Positions 23,403-36,021 of a stretch of 64,000 nucleotides of DNA are shown one piece after another. Numbering within the stretch: the first letter of the stretch is position 1; each line of letters starts with the position of its first letter. The translations under genes and the position numbers were made by a program. The stretch comes from Siniperca chuatsi (lineage: Eukaryota; Chordata; Actinopteri; Centrarchiformes; Sinipercidae). Below the pieces are notes generated by a model. The model saw only the letters and a program-made list of their open reading frames with translations. It did no database searches and was not told the origin of the DNA. The stretch is from positions 34,808,952 through 34,872,951 of the forward strand of contig NC_058044.1 of the NCBI RefSeq assembly GCF_020085105.1, written 5' to 3'.

Positions 23403-26400
23403 GTACCCCCTCCTCCAGGGGCGGCTCCTGACGCCCGCTGACGGCGACGGGGTCGGCCTCGGCCTCTGGGTGCAGGACGATCCGGATGAGCACTGTGAAA
23501 GTCCGTCAGTAACGCCGGGTCGAGGATGTCGTCTCGTGGAACCCAAGATCTTTCTTCGGGCCCGTATCCTTCCCAGTCCACCAAGTACTCTAGCCGGCTG
23601 CCCCGTCGCCTGGAATCCATAATGGCCTCCACCCGGTAGATTAGGGGTTCCTCGATCACATCTGGAGGAGGAGTTAGGGGTAGCTCCTCGGGTTCTGTGG
23701 AAGATGGAGACACAGGTTTTAGGAGGGAGACATGAAATGAAGGGTGAATGCGGTACCTTGGGGGGAGCTGGAGCCGGTAGGTGACGTCATTAATCTGCCT
23801 CTCGATGGGGAATGGACCTATGTAGCGGGGACTCAGCTTACGGCAAGGCTGACGGAGACGTAGATCCCGAGTGGAAAGCCAGACGCGATCCCCTGGATGA
23901 TAGACCGGGGTAGGGGATCGGTGGGCATCAGCAAACTGCTTGTCTCCATACAGCATGCTGCAGGTGGATATGAGTCCCACACTCTCTCGCTCGCTCGAAA
24001 CCAGTGGTCAATGGCTGGGACTTCAGAGGGTTCCTCTGTCCAGGGGAACAACGGGGGTTGGTAGCCGCACTGGAACGGGGTGAGACCCGTGGTGTTCTGC
24101 TTTAGCGAGTTTTGTGCGTACTCGGCCCACGGAAGGAAGCGGTTCCAGCTGGTTTGGGTGTTGTGACAGTAGGTCCGAAGATATCTCCCTATCTCATGTA
24201 TCTTCTGCTCAGTCTGGCCGTTGGTCTGAGGGTGATAACCGGAGGAGAGTTTGACTGCTACTTGGAGGAGTTTGAAGAAAGCCTTCCACACACGTGAGGT
24301 GAACTGTGGTCCTCGGTCAGAGACGATTTCTTCCGGGATACCAAAGTTGCGGAATACCTGTTGGAAAAGGGCCTCTGCGGTTTCAAGAGTGGTAGGCAAG
24401 CCCTTCAAGGGAATGAGCCTGCAGGCCTTGGAGAAACGGTCCACCGCGACGAGTATGCAGGTGAAACCGTCTGATTTGGGTAAGTCTGTGACGAAATCGA
24501 CTCCGACGTGGGACCAGGGTCTACGTGGTATCGGAAGGGGTACCAGTTTGCCAGCAGGAAGTTGACGTGGCGTGCGGGAGATGGTGCAGACTGAGCATCC
24601 TTCCACGAATTGGGAGACATCCCGGACCATACTGGGCCACCAGTAACGAGCCTGAAGGAGCGAGAGAGTACGCTGGCTGCCTGGGTGTCCAGAGCCCGGA
24701 GAAGCATGCGCTGAGCCCAGAAGGTCTTTACGTAGGCTGGTTGGGACGTAGATCTTACCCTCTGGGCCTACCGGCGGAGCAGGTTCCGAAACTGCAGCGG
24801 CCTGTATTTGGTCGTTCAGGTCCCACTGGATAGGGCTGACAAGTATGGCTGGAGGAAGGATGGGTTCTGGTGTGAGGGATTCCTCGGGAGCATGGATTCT
24901 GGAGAGGGAATCCACTTTCACGTTCTTGTCTCCGGGTCTATAGGTGATGGAGAAGTGGAAACGGGTGAAAAAGAGGGACCAGCGGGCTTGGCGAGGGTTC
25001 AATCTTTTAGCAGTACGGAGGTATTCCAGGTTCTTATGGTCGGTGATGACAGTGAATGGGTGATTTGCTCCCTCCAGCCAATGCCTCCACTCTTCTAATG
25101 CCAACTTTATAGCCAGCAACTCCCGGTTGCCGATGTCATAATTCTGCTCCGCCGGGGACAGCTTCTTAGAGAAGAAGGCACAAGGATGGAGTTGAGGAGG
25201 CTCTCCGTGGCGTTGGGATAGCACTGCTCCCGCGCGGTAGTGGAGGCGTCCACTTCTACCACGAAGGGGAGATCTGGATTAGGATGAGTGAGCACGGGAG
25301 CAGTGCAGAAGGCTCTCTTTAGCTCTTCAAACGCGGCTCGAGCTTCGGGGTTCCAGGACAGTGACTTGGGTTTACGATGGAGCAGGGAGGTGAGAGGAGA
25401 GGACATGAAACTGAAGCTCTTTATGAATCTGCGATAGAAGTTTGCAAACCCTAGGAAACGTTGGAGTTCCTTAACTGATTGAGGAAGTGGCCAGTTTTGG
25501 ATGGCTTGGATCTTCCCCTGGTCCATATGAATGCCCTCTGCACTGACGATGTACCCAAGGAACTGGCCCGTGGGGTGATGGAACTCACACTTTTCACGTT
25601 TTAAGTAAAGCCGATGTTTCCGGAGCTGTTGGAGAACCTGCGTGACGTGGTGGCGATGTTCAGCCAAGTTCCGGGAGTAGATGAGGATGTCATCAATGTA
25701 GACGATCACAAAACGATGAAGAAACTCCCGGAATACCTCGTTCATGAAGCCCTGGAAGACCGCTGGAGCATTGGACAGCCCGTACGGCATCACCAGGTAT
25801 TCGTAGTGGCCTGAAGGGGTGATGAACGCCGTCTTCCATTCGTCTCCCTCCCGGATTAGAACGAGGTTGTAGGCACTCCGCAAATCCAGCTTGGTGAAGA
25901 TGCGAGCCCCACGGAGTTCCTCGAGGGCGGCAGGGACCAGAGGAAGCGGATAGGGGAGCTTGACAGTTTGGCTGTTGAGGGTCCGGTAGTCAATGCAAGG
26001 CCGCAAGCCACCATCCTTCTTTCCCACGAAGAAGAAGCTCGAGGCCACAGGTGAGGTAGAAGGTCGAATGAACTTCTGTTGGAGAGCCTCCTCGTTGTAG
26101 TCCTCCATAGCCGTGCGCTCTGGGATGGACAAAGGATACACGCGTCCTTTAGGCGGTGTAGCCCCAGGCAGCAGGTCAATGGCACAGTCCCATGGCCGAT
26201 GTGGTGGTAAGAGGGTGGCTGCCTGTTTGCTGAAGACATCCTGGAACGCCACATAGTCAGATGGGACGTTGAGATCTGGCGGTGGATCCGGACTCTCCAC
26301 ACGAGTGGCATGTACCTGGACAGGAGAGTGACTGATCGGAGGTTTAGGAACCGAGGAGATGCACTGTTGAAGGCAGGCTGGACTCCATCGCAGAATCTCA

Positions 26401-27563
26401 CTGGACTCCCATCTGACTTCCGGAGAGTGTTGAGCGAGCCTTGGGCATCCCAGGATGACGTCGACGGTGGGGTCCTCCAGTACCAGGAAGGAGATCTGTT
26501 CTTTGTGCAGGCAACCAACACGTAGGATGATGGGTGGTGTTTGATACTTCACTCTACCACGTCCCAGCGGTTTTCCCTGGATGGTTTCCACCTTGAGTTC
26601 AGCGTGAGGCAAAAAAGGTAACTCAAGTCGTTTTAATAACGACGGGGAGATGAAGTTGCCAGAGGAGCCCGAGTCGAGGAGGGCTCGTACTGCAACGACA
26701 GACTGAGGGGTGAGTAATTGAATTTCTAGAAGAGTTAATTTCGAAATTGCAGGAGAACTGGGAATGGTACTCACCGCAGGACGTGGAGGACGGGTTGGGC
26801 ATGTCCTGATCTGATGCCCAGAGGCCCCGCAATACAGGCACCGGCCCTGGTTTAAACGGAGTACACGTTCCTGGGGAGAGAGTCGGTGAGAATCAACCTG
26901 CATGGGCTCTGGTACTGGAGGACAGGCTTCGGGTGAGAGCGGCAAATGAGCGGTTTCTTCTGGCTGGCATGCGGTAAGTAGCTGAGCGATTTTCACTGTT
27001 TTCTGCATGAAGTTCTCAAGTCCAATACTGTCTTCGTAGATTACCATCTTCTTACGGAGTTGGAAATTCAAACCCGTGGCTGTCATCAGTGCAGCCTCAT
27101 TCCATCCACTAGCTGCCGCTAGCGTATGGAACTGTAGTGTGTAATCACTCGCCGATGAATTTCCCTGACGTAAGCAGAAGAGCTGGTCGGAGACCGCCAG
27201 TTCCCCGGTGGCGAGACCGAATACTTCCTGGCAGTGGGACGAGATGTTGGAGAAGGAGTTAATCATGTGAGATTGTGAGCTCCAAAGAGTCTGAGCCCAT
27301 AGCAATGCTCTTCCGGAGAGGAGGGAAATGAGGAATGCCACTGTAGCTCGTTCGGTGTTGAATTTATGAGAATGCATCTCGATGTACAGAGAAACTTGCA
27401 GCAAAAAAACGCTACATCCTACCGCCTCACCCGAATAGCTGGGAGGAAGGGCCATGGGACTGGCAGAGGCAGATTGGGGTTGAGGATCCGGAGACAGAGC
27501 CGCACGAAGGGTGCTGACCAATCCTTCGTATGGATTCTCCGTGGGGGAAGCGGAGCGCTCCAT
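23330..27563 (-). pseudogene. Gypsy gag-pol with two frame breaks
   Basis: Starts at ATG 27563. The first frame (to 25107) holds gag with a CCHC knuckle ([14 protein letters not shown]), an aspartic protease motif ([12 protein letters not shown]) and RT including the catalytic VIVYIDDIL motif. Near 25220 the reading shifts, and RNase H and integrase continue in another frame to about 23965 ([16 protein letters not shown] zinc region, then DFVTDLP, SDRGPQF and [12 protein letters not shown] core motifs). A second shift near 23970 leads into the C-terminal frame with a chromodomain ([24 protein letters not shown]), ending at 23330. Gag and pol lie in one frame without a stop between them, as in Tf1/sushi elements. 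Confidence 0.9.
23403..23418 (-). promoter_or_regulatory. Polypurine tract of the minus-strand gypsy
   Basis: On the coding strand a GGAGGAGGGGGTAC run lies directly against the 3' LTR, the expected primer site for plus-strand DNA synthesis. Confidence 0.8.
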
Positions 27564-27580
27564 CTCCAGATGTTTTAAAG

Positions 27581-27589
27581 GTCTGGTCT
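27581..27589 (-). promoter_or_regulatory. Self-primer binding site of the minus-strand gypsy
   Basis: AGACCAGAC on the coding strand, two bases inside the 5' LTR end. It is exactly complementary to GTCTGGTCT at 27865-27857 within the same LTR, which lies about 31 bases after a TATATA motif and thus at the predicted RNA 5' end. This fits Tf1/sushi self-priming rather than tRNA priming. Confidence 0.65.
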
Positions 27590-27591
27590 TC

Positions 27592-28002
27592 TGTCAGCAG
27601 GTAGACACGGGACACAGAGGTTAGTACTGAGACGAGGGAGTTTATTCAAACAGCCAGACAGAGAAAAGCAATGACAGGAGCTAAGCTAGGAAAGTCTATG
27701 GGTCTTATCTTGATGTAGCGCTGGTAGTAGGATCCACAGGAGGAGACGGTTGACAGGAAAGCCGGGAGCTGATGAAACACACAACGGAGAAGTCCAAAGT
27801 CCAAAAGGGGTTGTCAAGAGAAGCTGTGGTCGGGTTGAGTTCTCGTAAGAGGTTTGAGACCAGACAGTGAGTGAACCGGGGAAGTGAGACTATATAGTGT
27901 GGAGTAGATGATTAGTGGCAGGTGTGTAATCAATACTCAGGTGAGTGCAATCTGCTGATTGCAGTGGGTGGAGCTGGTGGTGTCTGTGTTGGCTCTCTGA
28001 CA
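27592..28002 (-). repeat. 5' LTR of the minus-strand gypsy
   Basis: 411 bp. It carries a TATATA box (27896-27891) and the predicted transcription start near 27865. Confidence 0.95.
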
Positions 28003-28119
28003 ACGGCAATACACACAAATGTCGGCAATACACACAAATGTCGGCAATACACACAAGACAGGAATAACAATGACCCGACACTAAACAAAGAAAGAGACCC
28101 GCACTAAATACCCTAGGGG

Positions 28120-31085
28120 AGGTGAGCAGTTTGTTGGTGAAATGCAAAAATGTGGAGCAGAGAAATAAAGGGATGAAACTGCTAACATTGTGTAAAAAAG
28201 AAATAATAGAAAGAAGTATCGTTGGTGAGAGGAGAGGAGCTAGGGGAGTGATAACAGGAATCCCCATCGGAGAAAATTTGGAAGAACTAAGGAAAGTGCT
28301 GAAAGGAGGAAAAATCACAGGAGTTAGACGGCTGCAGGCCTTCAGGAACGGGGAAAAAGTGGAAAGTGAGTCAGTACAGTACAGTTCAATGATGAGGTGC
28401 TTCCTGGAAAAGTGATAGTAGGCTACATGAGCTTTAATGTAAGAGAATATGTTCCTCCTCCAATAAGATGTTATAAATGTCAGCGATATGGTCATACGGC
28501 CAATGTATGTAAAGGAAAACAAAGATGTGGAAGATGTGGAGGAGAATGTTAGATAAGAAAGTTAAATGCTGTAATTGCAGAGGAAACCACACAGCAGCGC
28601 ATGGTGGTTGCACCGTCAGGAAGCCGGCAGTGGAGACATGGCTCAAGCCAAATCTGGAGTTCATTATTAATGGATATACATACGCAAAGATAGATACAAA
28701 GGAAATGGTGGAGGGTGTGCGAAATTTATTAAAGAAGGTATAAAATATAGACAGTTAAGTACAGTACAAGAAATGGAAGAAGTAGTTGTTGAAATATGGT
28801 GCAAGTATAAAAATATTAAACTTCTATAACCCATGCAAAAAAACAGAGAAAGTAAAACTAGAATAAATACTGGAACATTGGAGAGGTAATACCATCTGGT
28901 GTGGAGACTTCAATGCTCACAGCACAGCATGGGGCGAACAAGAAGATTTAAATGGAGAAATCTTAGAGGAGCTAATGGACGAAAAGGAACTGGTGTGTTT
29001 AAATAGATGGATCAGGCACACGGGTAAATTTGGTGAAGGGTACAGAGTCTGCAATAGATCTTACTTTGGTATCACGGTCTTTGGTCTGGGAAAGTAGTTG
29101 GGAAGTAATTAAAGGAAACACTATAGGGAGTGATCACTATCCTATATTCACAAGTATTGGAGTAGAATGGGAAGTAGAACAGGATGAGAGAGAAAGAAGA
29201 TGGAAATTTGAAGAAGCAAATTGGAACAAGTATAGAATAATAACTGAAGGGAAATTAAAGGAGGTAAATATGAACCAGACAATTGATGACCTCAATGCAG
29301 AAATAAATTGTATTATATTAGGAGCAGCAAAAGAGTCAATACCAAAAAGAAACAGTAGGAAAGGGAAAAATATAGTTCCGTGGTGGACACAAGAATGCAC
29401 TTCTGCAATTATAAAAAAAACAAAAAACGAAAGATTAAGGTTTCATATAGAGACAAAAGATCTGATAAAGAATTACCAAAGCGGATTTAGAAAAGGAAGA
29501 AGTACAACTGATCCAGCTCTGTGTTTAGAAAATGAAATTAGGAAAGCTCAAATGAATAAAGAGAGTTTAGTAGCTGTATTCTTTGATGTTGAGAAGGCGT
29601 ATGACATGTTGTGGAAGGAAGGGTTAATGATCAGGTTACATCAAATGGGAATAAGAGGGAGAATGTGTAGATGGGTTAAAAACTTCTTAACAGCGAGGTG
29701 GACATCAGTAAGATTAGGGAAAGAATATAGTTCCAAGTATTTAGTGGAAAATGGAGAGAATCAGTCCAGTTATTTTCTCAGTTATGATAAATGAAATGTT
29801 TAGTAGTATAGATAGGTTGATTGGTGTTGCATTATTTGCAGATGACGGAGTTTTGTGGAAAAAGGGAAGGAATATAGATTATGTAGTCAGGAAAATGCAA
29901 GAGGCAATAAGGAAAGTAGAGGGCTGGGCAATGGAGTGGGGGTTTCGATTTTCAGTGGCAAAGACAAAGGCAGTATGGAGAAAGTTTAGAGAGAGTAGAC
30001 TGTTTGAAGTATCTAGGTATCTGGTTCGACCAGAATCTTACTTGGACTACTCATATTGGAAAAACTGTTGAAAAGTGTAAAAAGGTTCTGAATATTTTAA
30101 GGTGTTTGAGGGGTAGAGAGTGGGGAGCAAGCAGGATTTCTCTGAAAACTGTATGTATTGGGTTAATCAGGGCAGTGCTAGACTATGGCAGCATAGTTTA
30201 CCAATCAGCATCAAAAACATTATTAAAGAAGTTGGATACAATTCAATATCAGGCCTTTAGACTCTGCTGTGGTGCCATAAAAACTACCCCAGTATCAGCC
30301 CTGCAGGTGGAAATGAATGAAATGTCACTGGAAATCAGAAGAACCCAATTAGCACTAACATACTGGGCAAACTTAGAGGGCCACAAGGAAAATCTCCCTA
30401 CGCAGAAGGTGTTAAAACCATGCCAAGAGAAAGAAAAATGGCAGAGCAAGAGCTTTGGCTGGACGATAGGAAACACAGCGAATGGAACAGGGATAGGGGA
30501 GATCATGTTAAGCCCCATGGTACCGTTCTCCGTAGTCCCACCTTGGTTATTAGGAGAGATAGTGGTGGACCTGCACCTTCTGGAAAGGAAGAAAGAGAGA
30601 AATACAGATAGGAACGAAGTCAACAGATATATAGAGGGAAATTACTCTGAGTATATTAAAATATACACTGATCATCAGCATCAATAGTAGATAATAACAG
30701 AGTAGGAGTTGCATTCATAATCCCAGATTTAAATGTAGTGTCAAATAAAAGAGTTAGTAACAACCTTTCAGTATTTGCAGGGGAAATGTTGGCTATTCTT
30801 TTAGTCCTTCACTGGACAGAAAGCATCAAACCAGGCAATTGTTAGGTTCAGAGTCTAGTAGTGTGTTAACCAGTTTCACGAGTTAACAGGCAGAAGACAG
30901 GACAAGATGCTGGAAATAGCTCAAAGTATCTGCAGAATTATTACAGCAGGAGTAACAGTGAGAACCATCTGGATTCCAGCACAGGGAATAGGGGTGGAGG
31001 GAAATGAACTGGCAGACAAATATGCAAAAGATGCAACTAAGAAAGTAGAAGGAAATATGACAATATATTTTTGTCTGACGTCTTA
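28120..31085 (+). mobile_element. I/Nimb-like LINE, broken
   Basis: Plus-strand fragments in order. A gag-like ORF1 contains cysteine knuckles (CYKCQRYGHTANVC, then CGRCGGE and CCNCRGNHTAAHGGC; 28110-28680). An APE-type endonuclease follows (WCGDFNAHSTAWGEQ near 28900; GSDHYPIFTS near 29130). Reverse transcriptase follows (YQSGFRKGRSTTDPA, VFFDVEKAYDMLW; FADDG near 29840) and then an RNase-H-like tail (VGVAFIIPDLN; 30690-31080). Gag knuckles plus APE plus RNase H point to the I superclade, most like the fish Nimb group. Several frameshifts and an apparent internal deletion near 29440 show that it is dead. It ends about 250 bases before CHCHD10. Confidence 0.8.
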
Positions 31086-31205
31086 AAGACACGCCTGCAC
31101 TCCAGTCCAGCAGGTGGCGGTGTGCCCACAGTTGCGATGCTCGGCCCAACAACCCACGACCCACGGCAGAAGCAAAGACCAGGAATTTTGGGATAGCGCG
31201 TTAAG

Positions 31206-31213
31206 TCTCGCGA
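31206..31213 (+). promoter_or_regulatory. TCTCGCGA promoter motif upstream of CHCHD10
   Basis: TCTCGCGA matches 8 of 10 bases of the TCTCGCGAGA element found in TATA-less CpG promoters. It lies 118 bases before the CHCHD10 start codon, in a locally CpG-containing segment without a TATA box. Function inferred from sequence and position only. Confidence 0.4.
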
Positions 31214-31330
31214 CATTTGTGTACATAGCAGGCATAGTAGCAAGCCAACAAGCCTCACAAGGTCAGCGGGACGTGCACGAGCTGCCGCTGCCAGCCATCC
31301 TGTGGTGACCCGAGCAGAGCGCCTCCTGAG

Positions 31331-34300
31331 ATGGCCAGAGGAAGCCGCAGCCGTTCCTCAGCTCCAGCCAGGTAAATACATTTACACTAACTTTCCAACT
31401 GGCTCAGTCTGTGCTGTTGGATTATTGCAGATGGTGTTCTTTAAAGCGCAGGAAGTGGCGCTAATTCAGCCCATATTGAGTCTTCAAAACAGATATGATA
31501 TTGACAGTAAAGCCAAGATAGTTGGACTGTAGTCATGCTAATAACTGCATCATACACCTGACGGCATATAGCCTAGTTATTGTTGTGTCATAAGTCACTG
31601 AGACCACTCAAGTCTAAAGTGAAGTTAGGTCTTGGCAAGGTCACGTTCCCGTCGAGCTGCGCAGGTTTGTCGTGGAGGCTGGAGATTTGAAGCCTCTGTG
31701 AGCTTATTCCCACATATGACACTCAGCTGTATGGAGATTACATCATGCCAAAGCCTCTGACAGTTGAATATGTTTTGGTTTTGCCTTATGACAATAAGTT
31801 AGTTCACTGAACATCTCTTATAATCGTCAAGGAACCACAATGCCGAGTTATTGGGTTGTGATTGGGGTGAAACAGAAATAACTTGCAACTCCCCAACACA
31901 AAATAGTGTAGTTTCACTGTGTACTTCTGGCCTAAATATCTATCTTATAATGTGACAAGTAAATGTCAGTGGGGGTTACTAATGTTAGAGAGCAACACTG
32001 ACTCTATACATTTAATAAGTGAAATATAAAAAACTCTCCCAAAACTTTGAGAACTCAGAATTGGACTTTGTAAGCTTTTGTCTGAAGGCCATCCTACCTG
32101 CTTGGGTTGCACTCTGTCCCTCACCATCCATGCAGCTTGACTTGAGGTTTGCGACAGTTAGGTAACACTGTCTGGATAACTGATTAATTAGTCAATTAAT
32201 CATTTAGTCTCTTGTGACAGTTTGGCATGTGATTTTTCTGTTTGAGGAATTTATCAACTAAATCATCAACATTAGCTGGTTCCCATTTCTCCAATGTGAA
32301 CATCCCATAACAACTATAACTTTTGTTATTATAAAATGGTCCCTTGAGGTTTTACAGTAGCAATTGACATCATTAGATATCCTGTGATGGACATTTTAAA
32401 TTTATTATTGTAAATATAATTCATAGTCTACATTTCTAGAAATGGACTGTTTTTGTTCTGTTTGTAGCCCAGCTCCATCCCATGCTCCGGCTCCCACTCA
32501 TTCACCTCCTGCCGCCCTGGCCCCGGCTCCAGCTCAGTCCCAGGGGCCGGGCCTCATGGCCCAGATGGCTACCACAGCTGCTGGGGTGGCAGTAGGCTCA
32601 GCTGTGGGCCACGTCGTTGGCAACGCCCTCACAGGAGCGTTTAGTGGGGGCAGCAGCAGTTCAGAGCCAGCCAAGCCTTCATACCAGGTAAGAGGTGGAG
32701 TGTGATCAGACAGAGGATTAGGATGGCTGGATAACTGAACCTAGCTGGACTTAAACATGTCTTAACTTGCACTTGTGTGTTTTGAGTCTGACGTCTATTG
32801 GTGTTTTGTTCCCTCGCTTATCTGGAAATGTTCAAAGGCAGAATTTTCTCCACGTGGCCCATGGATTTGAAGTATAGAGCCCTTGCAGATCAGTTTACTA
32901 ACTTTGATCTAGCATTATTATTATTCGAAAATAGAGATCACCCTACCTGCTTGGTTTGTTGCCTGCTGTGATCTTGGTTATCATTAGGACTGCATTAGTC
33001 TGTAAAGACACTGGTGCAGGTTTGGTTTGCTGCACAACTGACTGTATAGAGCCCCACTGACTTACAGTCTGATGATCAAACATTGGCAAAAGCCAGAGCA
33101 TTAATACTAATGCATACCAGCCTGCACGAGGGTAGTTCCTCGTGCAGGCTGCTCCTTTTGTCATATGGTGTAGAATCCTCTAAAGCATTAGAACTCAAAT
33201 TTAAAAACTGTGCACTGCCACCACAGAATGAGGAAGCTGCTTCTGTGCGCTGCTGCTTATAGCACTTGTCATGTATTATTTAGTAAAAATAAAATGATCT
33301 GATCTGAAATGATCTAATTCTTTGGAAAACGTGGCAAGGTTGACAAAATATTACAATGCATGACAGATTTTGGTCAATTTATTTATTCAGTGAGATATGA
33401 AAACAGTGAACCATGCTAGATGGATATGGGAATTTTGTCATCAAAGTTGACATTGAATGTCTAGTCAGATTCATAATCTTGTTTACTTATTATTATCAGT
33501 TGTTATTATCAGGTAGTTCCTGATTTTAAATGATCATATTGCCAATTTTAGACTGTATTTTATTAAGGGAAAGTTCTTGTACATCTGCTTGTGTTTCAAC
33601 AAAATGTAACATTTGAGAACTTTGGTTTATTTTGTTAAATACATTTTTTTAATAGAAATATAAACTGAAAATAGGTTTATATTCCTCATCAGTAGTAAAA
33701 ACTCAGATATTATATTGGCACTGGTATTGAAACTGGGAGTACGAATGGACACTAAGGGTTGAAATGTTTCTTTTTACAGGTACTTGGGACAAAGAAGTGA
33801 TTCACCAAGTAGCTAATATTTGAAGACATTTTGAATATGCTTGTTGATTCAAAATAACACACAGACTGTTGCTTGTAAAATTGTGGCCAACCAGAAGTTG
33901 ACCTCAACCACTAAACCCATTTCTAACTTTCTAGCAGCTCTGCTCTTGTGAAATGTGAGATTATAACTCAAATGTGTGATGTGTTTCTTTTCTTGACCTT
34001 TTAAATTACAAATGACCTTTTATTTGCATCAGACAATGGAATTGTCTCTGTACTTGTCTTGTTAGATCTTAGTGCTGCGTTCGACACCATTGACCATCAC
34101 ATCCTATTACAGAGACTGGAACATGTAATTGGCATTAATGGAGCCGCACTAAGTTGGTTTGAATCCTATCTATCAGATCGATCTCAGTTTGTACATGTTA
34201 ATGGTGAGTCCTCCCTGCACGCCAAAGTTAGTCACGGAGTTCCACAAGGTTCTGTGCTTGGACCGATTCTATTCACCTTATATATGCTTCCTCTAGGCAA

Positions 34301-35935
34301 TATTATTAGGAAACACTCCATAAACTTTCATTACTATGCAGATGATACCTAATTATATCCATCGATCAACCCAGATGAAACTAGTTAACTAAACTTCAAG
34401 CATGCCTTAAAGACATAAAGACCTGGATGACCTGCAACTTTCTGATGTTAAACTCTGACAAAACTGAAGTTATTGTACTTGGTCCCAAACACCTCCGAGA
34501 CAAATGATCTAAAGATATAGTTACTGTAGATGGCATTGCCCTGGTCTCCAGCACCACCGTAAGGAACCTCTGAGTTATCTTTGATCAGGATTTATCCTTT
34601 AACTGCCACATGAAACAAACTTCAAGGACGTAACATTGCAAAAATCAGACACATCCTGTCTCAAAATGATGTTGAAAAATTAGTGCATGCATTTGTTACT
34701 TCTAGGCTGGACTGCTGCAATTCCTTATTATCCGGCTGCCCGAATAAGTCCCTTAAGACTCTCCAGTTGATCCAGAATGCTGCGGCACGTGTACTGACAA
34801 GAACTAGGAAAAGAGATCATATTTCTCCAATATTAGCTTCTCTGCACTGGCTCCCTGTGAAATCCAGAATAGAATTTAAAATCCTTCTCCTCACCTACAA
34901 AGCTCTTAATGGTCAGGCACCATCGTATCTTAAAGATCTCATAATACCATATTATCTGACTAGAACACTGCACTCTCAGAATGCAGGGTTACTTGTGGTT
35001 CCTAGAGTCTCCAAAAGTACAACGGGAGCCAGAGCCTTCAGTTATCAAGCTCCTCTCCTGTGGAATCAGATCCCAGTTTGGGTTCAGGAGGCAGACACCA
35101 TCTTCGCATTTAAGAGTAGGCTTAAGACTTTCCTCTTTGATAAAGCTTCCCATGATGTGCCTCTTTCCTCTCTCCTCCTCTCCCTCTCCATCTGTATGCA
35201 TTTTTATCCCATTACTGCATGTTACTAACTCGACATCTTCTCTCTCCCGTAGTTCTGTGCTTTCTCGTTTCTGTCCTCTCTCCTTCTGTCGCTTTCAGCA
35301 GGTATTTCTGCCTCCGGAGCTGCGGGGTCTGGATCTGTGGTTGTGGGCCACCTGCTGCCCCCATGTTCCTGCTCAACAACTGCTACTACAGTTGTTGTTA
35401 TTCACTCTGTTACTAATACTGACATTATTTTTCCTATATTCCTTTTATTGCTAACTTATTAATATTAACACTACAATTACTATTCTATTTTAAAAAAAAT
35501 AAATCTAAGTGGTCTTTGTATTGTGCCCCCCCCCTCTCACAGCAGCGGCGGATGGCCGCCCATCATTGAGTTTGGTTCTGTCCGAGGTTTCTGCCTCTTA
35601 AAGGAAGTTTTTCCTTGCCGCTGTGGCCAAATGCTTGCTAATGGTGGGATTTGTTGGGTCTCTGTAATTAATATTATAAAGAGTACGGTCTAGACCTGCT
35701 CTATAGGAAAAGTGCAATGAGATAACTTCTGTTATGAATTGGCACTATATAAATAAAATTGAATAACATTCTTGCTTATATAATTCCAGGAGCCCCCCCG
35801 GCCTGCTCCAGGCCAGCCAGGCCCCTGTCACTTTGAGGTCAAACAATTCCTGGACTGTGCCACCAACCAGACTGACCTGAGTTTATGTGAGGGCTTCAAT
35901 GAAGCTCTCAAACAGTGCAAGTACTCCCACGGTGA

Positions 35936-36021
<86 letters not shown>

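Larger units (their letters stand above)
22991..28002 (-). mobile_element. Complete Ty3/gypsy (sushi-type chromovirus) retrotransposon
   Basis: The 3' LTR at 22991-23402 and 5' LTR at 27592-28002 are about 97-98% alike (roughly ten differences). Each runs from TGTCAG to CTGACA on the coding strand. Flanks ACAGC (22986-22990) and ACGGC (28003-28007) form a 5-bp target duplication with one change; the intact site at 21411-21430 confirms it. Inside are gag, protease, RT, RNase H, integrase and a chromodomain, in that order. A purine tract (23403-23418) abuts the 3' LTR. Two frame breaks make it non-autonomous now. Confidence 0.95.
21392..28112 (-). mobile_element. Decayed LTR retrotransposon, split by a younger gypsy
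   Basis: On the minus strand, an LTR-like segment runs from about 28112 to 28003 and resumes from 22990 to about 22625. It contains an AATAAA signal (TTTATT at 22697-22702) and is followed by a gag-like start at 22602. A truncated second copy of the LTR motif GTGCACCAACGGCAATACAC lies at 21411-21430, and there the sequence is uninterrupted, which reveals the empty site of the gypsy inserted at 22991-28002. The interior is mostly a minisatellite. No pol is left. Exact LTR ends are uncertain. Confidence 0.6.

Noticed and set aside
31266-31278. GGGACGTGCACG upstream of CHCHD10 as a possible oxygen-responsive element
   Set aside because: Only partly resembles the element reported for CHCHD2/COX4I2-type promoters; too weak to claim.
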